From contig NZ_JABXIN010000014.1 of assembly GCF_013373065.1 (NCBI RefSeq), positions 1 to 64,000 on the forward strand: a DNA stretch of 64,000 nt, in the 5' to 3' direction. Of this stretch, positions 1-8,550 are shown piece by piece. Position 1 is the stretch's first letter. The number at the start of each line of letters is the position of its first letter. Below the pieces are notes generated by a model that was not told the DNA's origin, did not search any database, and was given only the letters and a program-made list of their open reading frames with translations. Source of the DNA: Algoriphagus sp. Its GTDB lineage: Bacteria; Bacteroidota; Bacteroidia; Cytophagales; Cyclobacteriaceae. Both the position numbers and the translations under genes were made by a program.

Positions 1-150
1 GTAACAGAATGGTCCGAATTCAGGATTCCGAGTTGGGATGCAGTCGGCAAGCTGCTTAAAAACAAGGTTGTTTTTGATGGTCGAAACATCTACGACAAGA
101 AGTATCTTGATTCCATGGGCTTTGTCCATTATGGAATTGGTGCAAAATAA
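1..150 (+). CDS. ugd: UDP-glucose 6-dehydrogenase, C-terminal end only
   Basis: The frame is open from the first base and gives 49 residues before TAA. It reads TEWSEFRIPSW near the start, then VVFDGRNIYD and the ending HYGIGAK. This is the typical C-terminal NAD/UDP-binding domain end of UDP-glucose/GDP-mannose dehydrogenases, where the TEW..F and V.DGRN motifs close the fold. The enzyme oxidises UDP-glucose to UDP-glucuronate in the cytoplasm, a precursor for uronic-acid-containing polymers, which suits the locus. The 5' part lies outside the window. A strong terminator follows directly, so this gene ends its own transcript. A related nucleotide-sugar dehydrogenase could give a similar tail. 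Confidence 0.78.
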   Translation, partial: VTEWSEFRIPSWDAVGKLLKNKVVFDGRNIYDKKYLDSMGFVHYGIGAK

Positions 151-156
151 GCAACT

Positions 157-185
157 AAATCCCCTGATTCAGTCAGGGGATTTTT
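157..185 (+). terminator. Rho-independent terminator after ugd
   Basis: A perfect 11-bp stem (AAATCCCCTGA paired with TCAGGGGATTT) encloses the 5-nt loop TTCAG and runs into a T-tract (181-185). It separates the dehydrogenase transcript from the operon that starts at 198, so that operon needs its own promoter in a very short gap or depends on read-through. Confidence 0.85.
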
Positions 186-197
186 CAATATAATTCG

Positions 198-803
198 ATG
201 ATAATCGCTGGGGCAGGTGGTCATGGTTTAGAAGTGCTTCAACTTCTAATAAGTCAAGGTTTTGACCCAGAGCATATTCTTTTTTTTGATCAGGATAAAA
301 GTAAAGAGGGGCAAAGATTTACAGGAGTCCCAGTTATTACCGATTTAGATTATCTCAAGGACATTTTAGCAAAAGAACCAAAGTTTTGTCTTGGGGTAGG
401 AAGTCCGCAATTTCGAAAAAAGCTTTTCTCGCTACTGGTAAGTGTTGGAGGCGAATTTGTAGGTTTAAAAGGAGACTATTCCATCACTTCTTTTGAGAAT
501 GAGCAGGATTTCGATTTTTTCCCATTTTCATTTTTAGGCCCTGCAGTTCAAATAGAAAAAGGGGTTTTAATAAATACTCGGGCGCATGTTCATCACCAAT
601 GTTTTGTGGGTGAATATTCTGAAATTTCCCCTGGAGCTATTTTATTGGGGGGTGTAAAAGTGGGGAAACGCTGCAGAATCGGAGCTGGGGCCATTATTCT
701 TCCAGGGGTTGAATTGGGAGATGAGGTAGTAGTAGGTGCCGGTGCAGTGGTTACTAAAAACGTACCATCAGGTAAATTAATCATGGGAGTTCCAGCAAGA
801 TGA
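198..803 (+). CDS. NeuD/PglD-family sugar O- or N-acyltransferase
   Basis: The 201-residue protein has the two-part layout of the NeuD/PglD family. An N-terminal Rossmann-like nucleotide-sugar domain begins IIAGAGGHG (residues 2-10). A left-handed beta-helix of hexapeptide repeats follows from about residue 115 to the end (for example IGAGAIILPG, VVVGAGAVV), closing with the usual GVPA. His132/His133 lie where the catalytic histidine of PglD is found. The family transfers an acetyl group from acetyl-CoA to an amino or hydroxyl group of a sugar. It heads a tightly overlapped operon (ATGA overlap with the flippase gene), and the DegT aminotransferase two genes on could supply the amino group. 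Sialic acid O-acetylation is another option, since neuBCA lies 48 kb downstream. Confidence 0.82.
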   Translation: MIIAGAGGHGLEVLQLLISQGFDPEHILFFDQDKSKEGQRFTGVPVITDLDYLKDILAKEPKFCLGVGSPQFRKKLFSLLVSVGGEFVGLKGDYSITSFENEQDFDFFPFSFLGPAVQIEKGVLINTRAHVHHQCFVGEYSEISPGAILLGGVKVGKRCRIGAGAIILPGVELGDEVVVGAGAVVTKNVPSGKLIMGVPAR

Positions 804-2239
804 ATTTAAAAACCAAGGCCCTTCATGGTTTTTTCTGGAGTTTGACTCAACAGTTTGGAGTTCAGATAACCATGATTTTGGTTACTATTTTTTTAGCCAG
901 GATTTTGGAACCTGCAGATTTTGGACTTATTGGGATGCTAGCTGTATTTATGGCTCTTGGAAATAGTCTGATTGAAGCGGGTATGACGTCTAGTCTAATT
1001 AGGACCCAAGATGCAGATGACCGGGATTTTTCAACTGTCTTTTACATGAATTTGATGGTAGGGGTCCTGATTTATGTTCTGATGTTTATAAGTGCAGCTT
1101 TAATCAGTGATTTTTTTAATCAACCTGCATTAGAACAAATCATAAAAATCTATTGCCTCACTTTCATTATTTATCCTTTCTCTGCAGTACAGCGCACGAG
1201 ACTAGTAAAAAAGATGGATTTCAAAACTGAGCTGAAAGTGACCATTCCATCTATGATTGTAGGAGGAGTGGTCGGGTTAATTTTGGCAATGCAAGGATTT
1301 GGGGTTTGGGCTCTAGTGGGGATGAATCTTTGCCAAAATTTCTTATTGAGTATTCAATTTTGGATTCATAGCAAATGGCGCCCTTCTTGGACTTTTGATG
1401 GAGAAAGGTTTCGGTATCATTTTCGTTACGGTGCCAACCTTACGCTAGCAGGAGTTATAAATTCTGTGTTTTCCAATATTTATCATTTGGTGATTGGAAA
1501 ATTTTTTCCAGTGGCCCAATTGGGATATTACACCAAAGCCGATTCTTTGAAACAGATACCGGTTAAAAATATTTCAAACACCCTTTCTAGGGTAACATTT
1601 CCTATGTTTTCCGAAATTCAGGATGATGATGAAAAGTTGAAAGTGGCTTATAAGCGAATTATGCAACAGGTGCTGTTTTGGTTAACACCTGTGATGGTTC
1701 TTTCTGCGGTTTTGGCCGAACCTTTATTTCGAATTGTATTGACTGAGAAATGGATTCCTGCTGTTCCTTATTTTCAAATACTTTGTTTTATAGGCTTGAT
1801 GTTTCCGATTCATTCTTATAACCTGAACATACTCAAAGTGAAAGGTAGAAGCGATTTATTTTTGAAGTTAGAAATCATAAAAAAATCCCTTACAGTCGTA
1901 GGGATTATTATTGCTCTTCCATTTGGTATATTCGCATTACTTTGGACTCAAGTAATTTTGAATTTGGTGGCATTTGGTATTAACTCGTTTTATAGCGGGA
2001 AATTTATTGGGTATAATGTCTGGCATCAAATCCGAGATATTTTTCCGATTTTCATTGTGGGAGCCTTCTCTGGCCTAGTATGTTGGTTTATAGAAGATTT
2101 GATTCAAAACGTTCCTTTTTTGGATTGGATAAAATTGATTAGTGGAGGCATTATGGGGGGGGGGATTTATTTTCTAATTTCTTGGGGAGCCAAATCAGAG
2201 CCATTTGTTGATTTTCAAAGAATTATTTTAAAGCGATGA
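800..2239 (+). CDS. wzx: Wzx-type polysaccharide flippase (first copy)
   Basis: The 479-residue protein is hydrophobic throughout, with about 12-14 predicted membrane segments. It starts with the family signature LKTKALHGFFWSL..Q and continues IFLARILEPADFGLIGML, typical of the MOP/PST exporters (polysaccharide_synt, WzxC type). It is expected to flip undecaprenyl-diphosphate-linked repeat units across the inner membrane. The start codon overlaps the stop of the upstream acyltransferase gene, and its own stop overlaps the aminotransferase start. A second, divergent Wzx lies at 29314, which suggests two polymers are made. Confidence 0.92.
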   Translation: MNLKTKALHGFFWSLTQQFGVQITMILVTIFLARILEPADFGLIGMLAVFMALGNSLIEAGMTSSLIRTQDADDRDFSTVFYMNLMVGVLIYVLMFISAALISDFFNQPALEQIIKIYCLTFIIYPFSAVQRTRLVKKMDFKTELKVTIPSMIVGGVVGLILAMQGFGVWALVGMNLCQNFLLSIQFWIHSKWRPSWTFDGERFRYHFRYGANLTLAGVINSVFSNIYHLVIGKFFPVAQLGYYTKADSLKQIPVKNISNTLSRVTFPMFSEIQDDDEKLKVAYKRIMQQVLFWLTPVMVLSAVLAEPLFRIVLTEKWIPAVPYFQILCFIGLMFPIHSYNLNILKVKGRSDLFLKLEIIKKSLTVVGIIIALPFGIFALLWTQVILNLVAFGINSFYSGKFIGYNVWHQIRDIFPIFIVGAFSGLVCWFIEDLIQNVPFLDWIKLISGGIMGGGIYFLISWGAKSEPFVDFQRIILKR

Positions 2240-3318
2240 TACCGGTTACCAAACCCTATTTACCTCCAATTTCGGAATACCAAGAATACCTTGAAGGAAT
2301 TTGGAAAAGGCAATGGCTTACAAATAATGGTCCATTGGTGAATGAGTTGGAGTTAAAGGTATCTGAATTTCTGAATGTCCCTAATTTTCTTTTTATGTCA
2401 AATGGGACCATTGCTTTACAAATCGCCATCAAAGCATTGGGTTTAAAAGGAGAAATTATTACAACTCCATTTTCTTATGTAGCAACTACTTCAAGTATTG
2501 TATGGGAAGGTTGCAAGCCTGTATTTGTTGATATCGATCCTTATACATTGAATATCGATCCAAAAAAAATTGAGGAGGCTATTTCAGAAAAAACAACTGC
2601 AATACTAGCAACTCATGTTTACGGGAATCCCTGTGATGTAGAGGCCATTCAAAAAATTGCTTCAAAACACAAATTGAATGTCATTTATGACGGTGCACAT
2701 GGATTTGGAGTGACTTTTAAGAAAAAGTCAATTTTTTGCTATGGAGATATTTCCACAGTCAGTTTTCATGCTACCAAATTGTTTCATACCATAGAAGGAG
2801 GAGGGGTGTTCACTGAAAATTCAGAATTAAATCAAAAAATGGCCTATCAAAGGAATTTCGGACATGATGGACCAGAAGCATTTCAGGGGTTAGGAGTTAA
2901 TGGCAAAAATTCTGAATTCCATGCCGCCATGGGATTAGTCACGCTTAAGAAAATTGAAGAAATAATATCTAAGCGTAAAGAACTATCAATATACTACGAT
3001 GAGCGCTTGGAAGATTTGGGTTTTAAAAAACCAAAAATTAGCAATCAAGTCGATTATAACTATGGGTATTATCCTATCATTTTCCCTACAGAGGAGCAAC
3101 TTCTCAAGTGTGTGAAAAAGTTAAACAGGTCTGAAATTTATCCAAGGAGGTATTTTTATCCTAGTTTGGATCAGCTACCCTATGTAGAGAAAGGGGATTT
3201 TCCCAACACTGATTCCATTTCTAGACGAATTCTTTGTTTGCCACTCTATTTTGAATTATCCTTTGAGGAGGTAGACTTAATCTGTAGATTGATTAAATCT
3301 GTTTGGGATCATGGATGA
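2236..3318 (+). CDS. DegT/DnrJ/EryC1/StrS-type sugar aminotransferase
   Basis: This 360-residue PLP enzyme has the family landmarks: SNGTIAL (55-61) for phosphate binding, YDGAHGFG (151-158), where Asp152 contacts the PLP ring nitrogen, and FHATK (177-181), where Lys181 forms the Schiff base, followed by EGGG. The family aminates 3- or 4-keto nucleotide sugars, normally using glutamate. No sugar 4,6-dehydratase is next to it, so its keto-sugar substrate must be made elsewhere. The neighbouring acyltransferase (198) is a natural next step on the amino sugar. Four-base overlap upstream and 8-base overlap downstream indicate translational coupling. Confidence 0.92.
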   Translation: MIPVTKPYLPPISEYQEYLEGIWKRQWLTNNGPLVNELELKVSEFLNVPNFLFMSNGTIALQIAIKALGLKGEIITTPFSYVATTSSIVWEGCKPVFVDIDPYTLNIDPKKIEEAISEKTTAILATHVYGNPCDVEAIQKIASKHKLNVIYDGAHGFGVTFKKKSIFCYGDISTVSFHATKLFHTIEGGGVFTENSELNQKMAYQRNFGHDGPEAFQGLGVNGKNSEFHAAMGLVTLKKIEEIISKRKELSIYYDERLEDLGFKKPKISNQVDYNYGYYPIIFPTEEQLLKCVKKLNRSEIYPRRYFYPSLDQLPYVEKGDFPNTDSISRRILCLPLYFELSFEEVDLICRLIKSVWDHG

Positions 3319-4597
3319 TAAAAAAATCAGGGTTTTAGTATTTCCCTGTGGTTCTGAGATTGGGCTCGAGATATTCCGTTCTCTGAAATATTCCAGACAT
3401 ATAGACCTCGTCGGAGCGAGTAGTGTGGAGGATCATGGTCGATTTGTTTTCAAAAACTATTTTGGACACATCCCATTTATTGATGATCCTAATTTTGAAA
3501 GCGCTCTTGTAGAGCTTGTTCAAAATCAAAAGATCAGTGCTATTTATCCAACTATGGATGCGGTCATTACTAAGTTAAATGAAATTTCAAGTCGAATCGG
3601 TTGTAAAATCATAGGTTCTCCAGAGCAAACAAATCAACTCGCGCTATCAAAGAAAAAAACATACCAATTTTTTAGGGATAAAATTCGGGTTCCCAAACTT
3701 TTTTACACCTTAGATGAAATTGAAACCTTTCCAGTTTTTTCTAAACCTGATGTTGGCTACGGATCAAGAGGAACCAAAATTCTGAGAAGTAGGGAGGAAG
3801 TAGAACTAAAGTGGAGTAAAAATCCGGATTTGCTCGTATTAGAATATCTACCGGGTAAGGAATATACCGTTGATTGTTTTACTGATCGTCACGGAAACTT
3901 GCTTTTTTCAGCTCCAAGAAAAAGAGGTAGAATTCAAAAAGGAATCAGCGTCAATACTACCCCAGCCATTGAAATTGATTCTGAGGTTAGAAAAATAGCT
4001 AGTATAATCAATGATGAGGTTAAACTAAGAGGTGCTTGGTTTTTTCAAGTCAAAAAGGATGAAAATGGTGAACTGGCTTTATTGGAAATTGCAACAAGGT
4101 TGGGTGGGAGTAGTGCATTGTATCGAGCAAAAGGAATCAACTTTGCATTAATGAGTGTATTTGATGCCTTTAATTATCCAGTATCTGTTTTGGAAAATAA
4201 CCATTTGATAGAATTGGATCGGGCTCTGGATCAAAGATTCAAACTGGATATTTCCTATGATGTAGTTTATGTCGATTTGGATGATTGTTTGGTCCTAAAT
4301 GAGTATGTAAACCCATCCCTGATTGGTTTCTTATTTCAAAGTCTCAATGAAGATAAGAAATTAGTTTTACTTACAAAGCATGAAAAAAATCTTACAGAAA
4401 CTTTGAACAGATTCCGTTTATCGGGGATTTTTGATGAGTATATTCATATAAAAAAGGGCGATTCCAAGGCGGATTTTATAAAAGAAAAGAAAGCTATTTT
4501 TATTGACGATTCTTTTGCCGAACGAAAAAATGTTGCAGAATCACTTGGAATACCTGTTTTTGCACCGGATGCTGTAGCGGCTTTGATCACTGAATAA
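3311..4597 (+). CDS. ATP-grasp ligase fused to a HAD-superfamily domain
   Basis: The 428-residue protein has a PreATP-grasp N-terminus (about 1-110), an ATP-grasp domain (about 110-300) and a HAD-like phosphatase domain (about 315-428). ATP-grasp signs are the lysine in VFSKPDVGYGSRG (142-154), LVLEYLPGKEYTVD (175-188) and the metal-binding EIATRLGGS (259-267). HAD motifs are VDLDDCL (321-327, Asp322 and Asp324), LLTKH (353-357), a lysine-containing KKGD segment (381-384) and FIDDS (397-401). ATP-grasp enzymes couple a carboxylate to an amine or thiol through an acyl phosphate. The acceptor here is unknown. Its place between an aminotransferase and a pyruvyl transferase suggests it decorates an amino sugar or a carboxylated sugar. 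The pairing with a HAD domain is discussed as a finding. Confidence 0.85.
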   Translation: MDDKKIRVLVFPCGSEIGLEIFRSLKYSRHIDLVGASSVEDHGRFVFKNYFGHIPFIDDPNFESALVELVQNQKISAIYPTMDAVITKLNEISSRIGCKIIGSPEQTNQLALSKKKTYQFFRDKIRVPKLFYTLDEIETFPVFSKPDVGYGSRGTKILRSREEVELKWSKNPDLLVLEYLPGKEYTVDCFTDRHGNLLFSAPRKRGRIQKGISVNTTPAIEIDSEVRKIASIINDEVKLRGAWFFQVKKDENGELALLEIATRLGGSSALYRAKGINFALMSVFDAFNYPVSVLENNHLIELDRALDQRFKLDISYDVVYVDLDDCLVLNEYVNPSLIGFLFQSLNEDKKLVLLTKHEKNLTETLNRFRLSGIFDEYIHIKKGDSKADFIKEKKAIFIDDSFAERKNVAESLGIPVFAPDAVAALITE

Positions 4598-4603
4598 CTA
4601 AGC

Positions 4604-5668
4604 ATGAGAATTTTACATACCTATTGTCTAAACTACAATATTGGAGACTACGCACTCGGTATTGGAGTCAAAAATCTTTTGAGAAGGAATTTAGATGTAA
4701 CTCTGATAGGAAACACCAACCTTCAAGGAAGAGAATTTACACCTTATTATATCCGAGAAGTTGTCAATAAGCGCTATGATTTATTGGTAATAGGTGGAGG
4801 AGGAATTATCCATGGAGCTCATTGGCCCAATGGATGGTTTTGGCTGATTGAAAAGGAGTTAATAAAAGAGATAAAAATTCCATTTATTGTTTATGGGGTA
4901 GGTTATAACTACTGGAAGGAAGAGGGTGGAATCCCGGAGAGAGGGATAGTTCATTTGGAAGAAACCATGAAGAGAGCCGCCTATTTTTCAGTTAGAAATG
5001 ATGGTAGTCAAAACCGATTGGCAGAACAATTCGGAAGGTCAGTGCCTGCGATTCCTGATCCAGGTTTTCATGTGGATTGGGGACTTGAATATTCAAGAAA
5101 AGTAGATGAACCCTACATATTGATTCAATTGGCTAATGACAAGCCTGAACGAAGATTTGGGTCGTTGGAAAAACGTGGTGATTTTGTTCGTCAAATGAGG
5201 GAAGTTACTGAATTTCTTTCTAAGCGATACAAAGTGATTTTTTCCCCTCATGTCCCAGAAGATATTAGCTTAAGTCATGAAGTTGCCAATGGAATTTCTA
5301 ATGCAGAAGTTTGGGATTTTGGATACTTTGCTTTTGACCACTCAGATGAAGCTGTTGGGTACTATAAACATGCTGAATTTGTATTAGCCATGAGAGGACA
5401 TGGGCAAATTGTACCCATTGCATTTAATACCCCTGTAATTTCTTTGGAAAATCATCCTAAACACAGAGGATTAATGGAAAATCTTGGTTTAATCGATTAT
5501 AACGTTTCTCTGGCTCAGGATGATTTTAGAGGTGAATTGATGGAAAGGATTCATTCTTTGGAATCTAATTATTTTAGCTTAAAAGCAAAATACAGCACTA
5601 TTAATCAACAATTACGATTAGATACTGATGCTGCTTGGACTGAGATCAAATCTAATATCGGAAAATGA
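4604..5668 (+). CDS. Polysaccharide pyruvyl transferase family protein
   Basis: The 354-residue protein matches the pyruvyl transferase family (CsaB/WcaK/EpsO type): an N-terminal NIGDYALG segment (12-19), the glycine-rich GGGGIIHG (64-71), and the C-terminal MRGHGQIVPIAF motif with the conserved R-x-H of this family, followed by NTPVISL. These enzymes transfer pyruvate from phosphoenolpyruvate to a sugar hydroxyl as a ketal, adding negative charge to the polymer. The gene is 6 bases after the ATP-grasp/HAD gene, the only junction in this operon that does not overlap. Its stop overlaps the following GT2 start. Confidence 0.88.
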   Translation: MRILHTYCLNYNIGDYALGIGVKNLLRRNLDVTLIGNTNLQGREFTPYYIREVVNKRYDLLVIGGGGIIHGAHWPNGWFWLIEKELIKEIKIPFIVYGVGYNYWKEEGGIPERGIVHLEETMKRAAYFSVRNDGSQNRLAEQFGRSVPAIPDPGFHVDWGLEYSRKVDEPYILIQLANDKPERRFGSLEKRGDFVRQMREVTEFLSKRYKVIFSPHVPEDISLSHEVANGISNAEVWDFGYFAFDHSDEAVGYYKHAEFVLAMRGHGQIVPIAFNTPVISLENHPKHRGLMENLGLIDYNVSLAQDDFRGELMERIHSLESNYFSLKAKYSTINQQLRLDTDAAWTEIKSNIGK

Positions 5669-6603
5669 TGGCCTCTCAGCCCTTAGTTAGTATTTCCTGT
5701 ATAACGTATAATCATGGTTCTTATCTAAGGCAATGTTTAGATGGATTTTTAGCCCAAAAAGTTAAATTTCCGCTAGAGATTGTAGTTTATGATGATGCTT
5801 CTACAGATGATACACAAGCTATCATTCAAGAATATGTTAAAAAATACCCTTCCATATTTAATGTTTTTCTGAACCAAGAGAATCAATATTCCAAAGGAAT
5901 AAGGGGGATGAATATGAAGTTCAATCTTCAACGTTGTAAAGGAAAATACATCGCTTTTTGCGAAGGGGATGACTTTTGGACAGATCCATACAAACTTCAA
6001 AAGCAGATAGATTTTTTAGAAAGTAACCCAAACTATTCGATTTGTTGTACCAATTATTCAGAGATAGATAGTTTTGGGAAAGAACTTTCTAAAAATGTTT
6101 GGAAAGGAATCAAACTTTCCCCTATGATTTCGCATACGATGGTTTTGGAAAAATATAAACCCAAAATTCTCACTTCCATATTTAGAAAGGAGGCGATTGA
6201 TGGTAAAATCCCACAACTTTTCTATCAAACATTTAATACTGATAATTTTCTTTGTGCCATTGCTACTGAGTCAGGTCCTGCTGGTTTTTTGAATTTTAAC
6301 TCAGGTTGTTATCGAGTTCATAATCAAGGGGTTTGGTCAGGGAAAACCGAAATCAATCAATACGAAATGCAATTGGATACTTTCCAGAAAATGATTGGTT
6401 ATTTCTCTAAAGACTTTCAGCAAAAGGCGATTTCAAATAGGATTTATAAAATCCGAAGAAAGCTTTCTAGGCTTTATGCTAAAGAACTAGAGTTTGGAAA
6501 GAGTTTCATTCAGATGAAATACATGTTCCCCATCAATCCAAAGGATTCTTCAAAGGTGCTGTTTGGAAATCTAATTGCTCCTGTCCGTAAAGTTTTCAAA
6601 TGA
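5665..6603 (+). CDS. GT2 family glycosyltransferase
   Basis: The 312-residue protein has a GT-A fold N-terminus: VSISCITYNHG (8-18), VYDDASTDDT (41-50) for nucleotide binding and EGDDFWTDPYK (100-110), which carries the DxD-like metal site. The EGDD variant belongs to a well-populated GT2 subgroup in O-antigen loci. There are no membrane segments, so it should work at the cytoplasmic face on a lipid-linked acceptor. Sugar and linkage cannot be read from the sequence. Coding overlaps both neighbours by 4 bases. Confidence 0.9.
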   Translation: MMASQPLVSISCITYNHGSYLRQCLDGFLAQKVKFPLEIVVYDDASTDDTQAIIQEYVKKYPSIFNVFLNQENQYSKGIRGMNMKFNLQRCKGKYIAFCEGDDFWTDPYKLQKQIDFLESNPNYSICCTNYSEIDSFGKELSKNVWKGIKLSPMISHTMVLEKYKPKILTSIFRKEAIDGKIPQLFYQTFNTDNFLCAIATESGPAGFLNFNSGCYRVHNQGVWSGKTEINQYEMQLDTFQKMIGYFSKDFQQKAISNRIYKIRRKLSRLYAKELEFGKSFIQMKYMFPINPKDSSKVLFGNLIAPVRKVFK

Positions 6604-7682
6604 ATACAGAAGAAGTACTTTTTAAATCAGCTTCCGCAGCATTATCAAGACAGTTTCTTGATGGTTCGATGCCGGCAGGGCATAATGGGCCATATCGGGA
6701 TCCAGAAACTCCGGTTCGTAATACTTCTCATTGGTTGATTTCATATTTGAAATCATATGAATTGACTGGAGAAAATAAATTCAAGGAAGCGGCTGAAAAG
6801 TCTCTTAGCTATTTGATGTCCGAAAAAGCTAGGCCTATGAAAGCCACATTTTGGCATCGGAAAAATCCTAAAAAAGATTTTTCCAATGGTCTTATGGGAC
6901 AAGCTTGGACAATAGAAGCCTTAGAATATGCTTTCCGGTTTTTCGGAGACGATGCAATTCTTCGATTAGCCGTAGATGTCTTTAGGTTACATCCTTATAA
7001 ATCAGCTCATAAAGCATGGGAAACCGTTAATGTGGACGGAAGTATTAAGGGGTTTGACCCGACTTTCAATCATCAGTTATGGTTTGCAGCAGTTGGAGGA
7101 GTACTTTCAAAACATGGAGATCAAGAAATCAGAACCCAAGTTTTAGATTTTATAAATGGCTTGTCGGATAGTATGAAAACCTATTCAAATGGTGTAATCA
7201 AACATCATCCAACAGGCTATCAATCGGTAGGCAAAAAGGAAAAATTATGGGCTCACTACCGTCATTTTAGAATTCCGAGAAAACAAAAGGAATATACCTA
7301 TCTAAAATCGATAGGTTATCATGGGTTTAATCTTTATGCCTTGGGTTTGATTCACAATGAGTTCCCAGAATTATCTTTTTTTGAAACTTCTCTTTTTAAG
7401 TCAATGATCGCGGTAATAGATTCCGAGGAATTCAAGTCAAAAATCTCCTATTCCCCTTATAGCTACGACTATAACCCGCCTGGATTTGAATTAGCCTTTG
7501 CATTACAAAAATTTGGCGACAGGTCGAAGGCAGAATTATTTCTTAAAGAAGATTTTAAACGATCCTATTCAGAGGAAAAATCACAATGGGGATTAAAAAA
7601 CCCAATTGATCCTGAAACCGCAGCGGCAAGAGTTTATGAGCTTTATCAGCTTTCGAAGATGGAAATTGTAATACATGATTGA
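6600..7682 (+). CDS. Predicted (alpha/alpha)6-barrel glycan-associated protein
   Basis: The 360-residue protein has no signal peptide. Regularly spaced helices carry small and aromatic residues (for example NTSHWLISYLKSYELTGE, GLMGQAWTIEALEYAF, FNHQLWFAAVGG), and the pattern resembles (alpha/alpha)6-toroid proteins such as unsaturated glycuronyl hydrolases and the AglQ-like proteins of polysaccharide clusters. I cannot name a catalytic residue with confidence. It lies between two GT2 genes with overlaps on both sides, so it is co-translated with the assembly machinery and probably acts in the cytoplasm on a sugar or lipid-linked repeat. It could equally be a structural or non-catalytic member of this fold. 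Confidence 0.6.
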   Translation: MNTEEVLFKSASAALSRQFLDGSMPAGHNGPYRDPETPVRNTSHWLISYLKSYELTGENKFKEAAEKSLSYLMSEKARPMKATFWHRKNPKKDFSNGLMGQAWTIEALEYAFRFFGDDAILRLAVDVFRLHPYKSAHKAWETVNVDGSIKGFDPTFNHQLWFAAVGGVLSKHGDQEIRTQVLDFINGLSDSMKTYSNGVIKHHPTGYQSVGKKEKLWAHYRHFRIPRKQKEYTYLKSIGYHGFNLYALGLIHNEFPELSFFETSLFKSMIAVIDSEEFKSKISYSPYSYDYNPPGFELAFALQKFGDRSKAELFLKEDFKRSYSEEKSQWGLKNPIDPETAAARVYELYQLSKMEIVIHD

Positions 7683-8550
7683 AACACCGGATGTTTCTGT
7701 AATTATTCCGACATTTAGAGAATGGGATATACTTCCAAAATGTCTCCAAGCACTCCAAAATCAAGCATTTCCTCAAGAGAAGCTAGAAGTTCTAATTATT
7801 AATAATGATCCTACTTCTGTCGTTCCGAATTCTTTAAAATTACCCAATAATATGACTCTCTTTGATCAGCCAAAGCCGGGGTCTTATGCATCTAGAAATT
7901 TAGGGATTGACCGAGCGAAGGGTAAGATATTGGCATTTACTGATTCGGATTGTATTCCTGATAGCAATTGGTTAGCCAACGGAGTAAAATATTTTGAAAA
8001 AGGAGCAGATTTAGTTGGGGGGAGAGTTACATTTTTTAAAGAAGCAGATGGAGAAGAGTTAGCTTTTCTTTATGAAAGGCAATTCTCTTTCAACCAAAAA
8101 CGGAATATTGAGGTAAATAATCAAAGTATTACAGCCAATCTTTTCGTAAAAAAAGAGGTTTTTGATAAAGTTGGTTCTTTTCCTGAAGGTTTGTTATCAG
8201 GTGGAGATTTTGAATGGACAAAAAAAGCGTCCAAGTCGGGATTTAAACTAGTTTACGGTGAAGATGTGATAATCTCCCATCCCGCTAGAAAATCAACTGC
8301 TTCACTTAAAAAAAAGAAAAAAAGGACTTCGGGCGGAATGTATATCAAATTTTTTAGGGACTTTTCTTTTTTGAAAAAGGTTTCCTATGCTCTTTTCTTG
8401 TTGAGACCTCCAGTGACGATCTTCTTTATAAGGAAATATTCAATAATTCAACGTGTTCGTCTTTTTTTTCTTCGCTGGCAATTGGAGTGGATTGGGGTTC
8501 AAGAATTATTTAAATTGAGTTTTACTGGGAAAAGTGCCGAAAGAGTTTGA
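7675..8550 (+). CDS. GT2 family glycosyltransferase
   Basis: The 291-residue protein begins with DVSVIIPTFREWDIL (6-20), has VLIINNDPTS for the donor site and FTDSDC (88-93) as the metal site, then GGDFEWTKKA further on as acceptor/base region, all typical of GT-A family 2 enzymes. A hydrophobic, basic C-terminus (SYALFLLRPPVTIFF) may attach it to the membrane. The gene overlaps the upstream gene by 8 bases and abuts the next GT2. Confidence 0.9.
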   Translation: MIETPDVSVIIPTFREWDILPKCLQALQNQAFPQEKLEVLIINNDPTSVVPNSLKLPNNMTLFDQPKPGSYASRNLGIDRAKGKILAFTDSDCIPDSNWLANGVKYFEKGADLVGGRVTFFKEADGEELAFLYERQFSFNQKRNIEVNNQSITANLFVKKEVFDKVGSFPEGLLSGGDFEWTKKASKSGFKLVYGEDVIISHPARKSTASLKKKKKRTSGGMYIKFFRDFSFLKKVSYALFLLRPPVTIFFIRKYSIIQRVRLFFLRWQLEWIGVQELFKLSFTGKSAERV

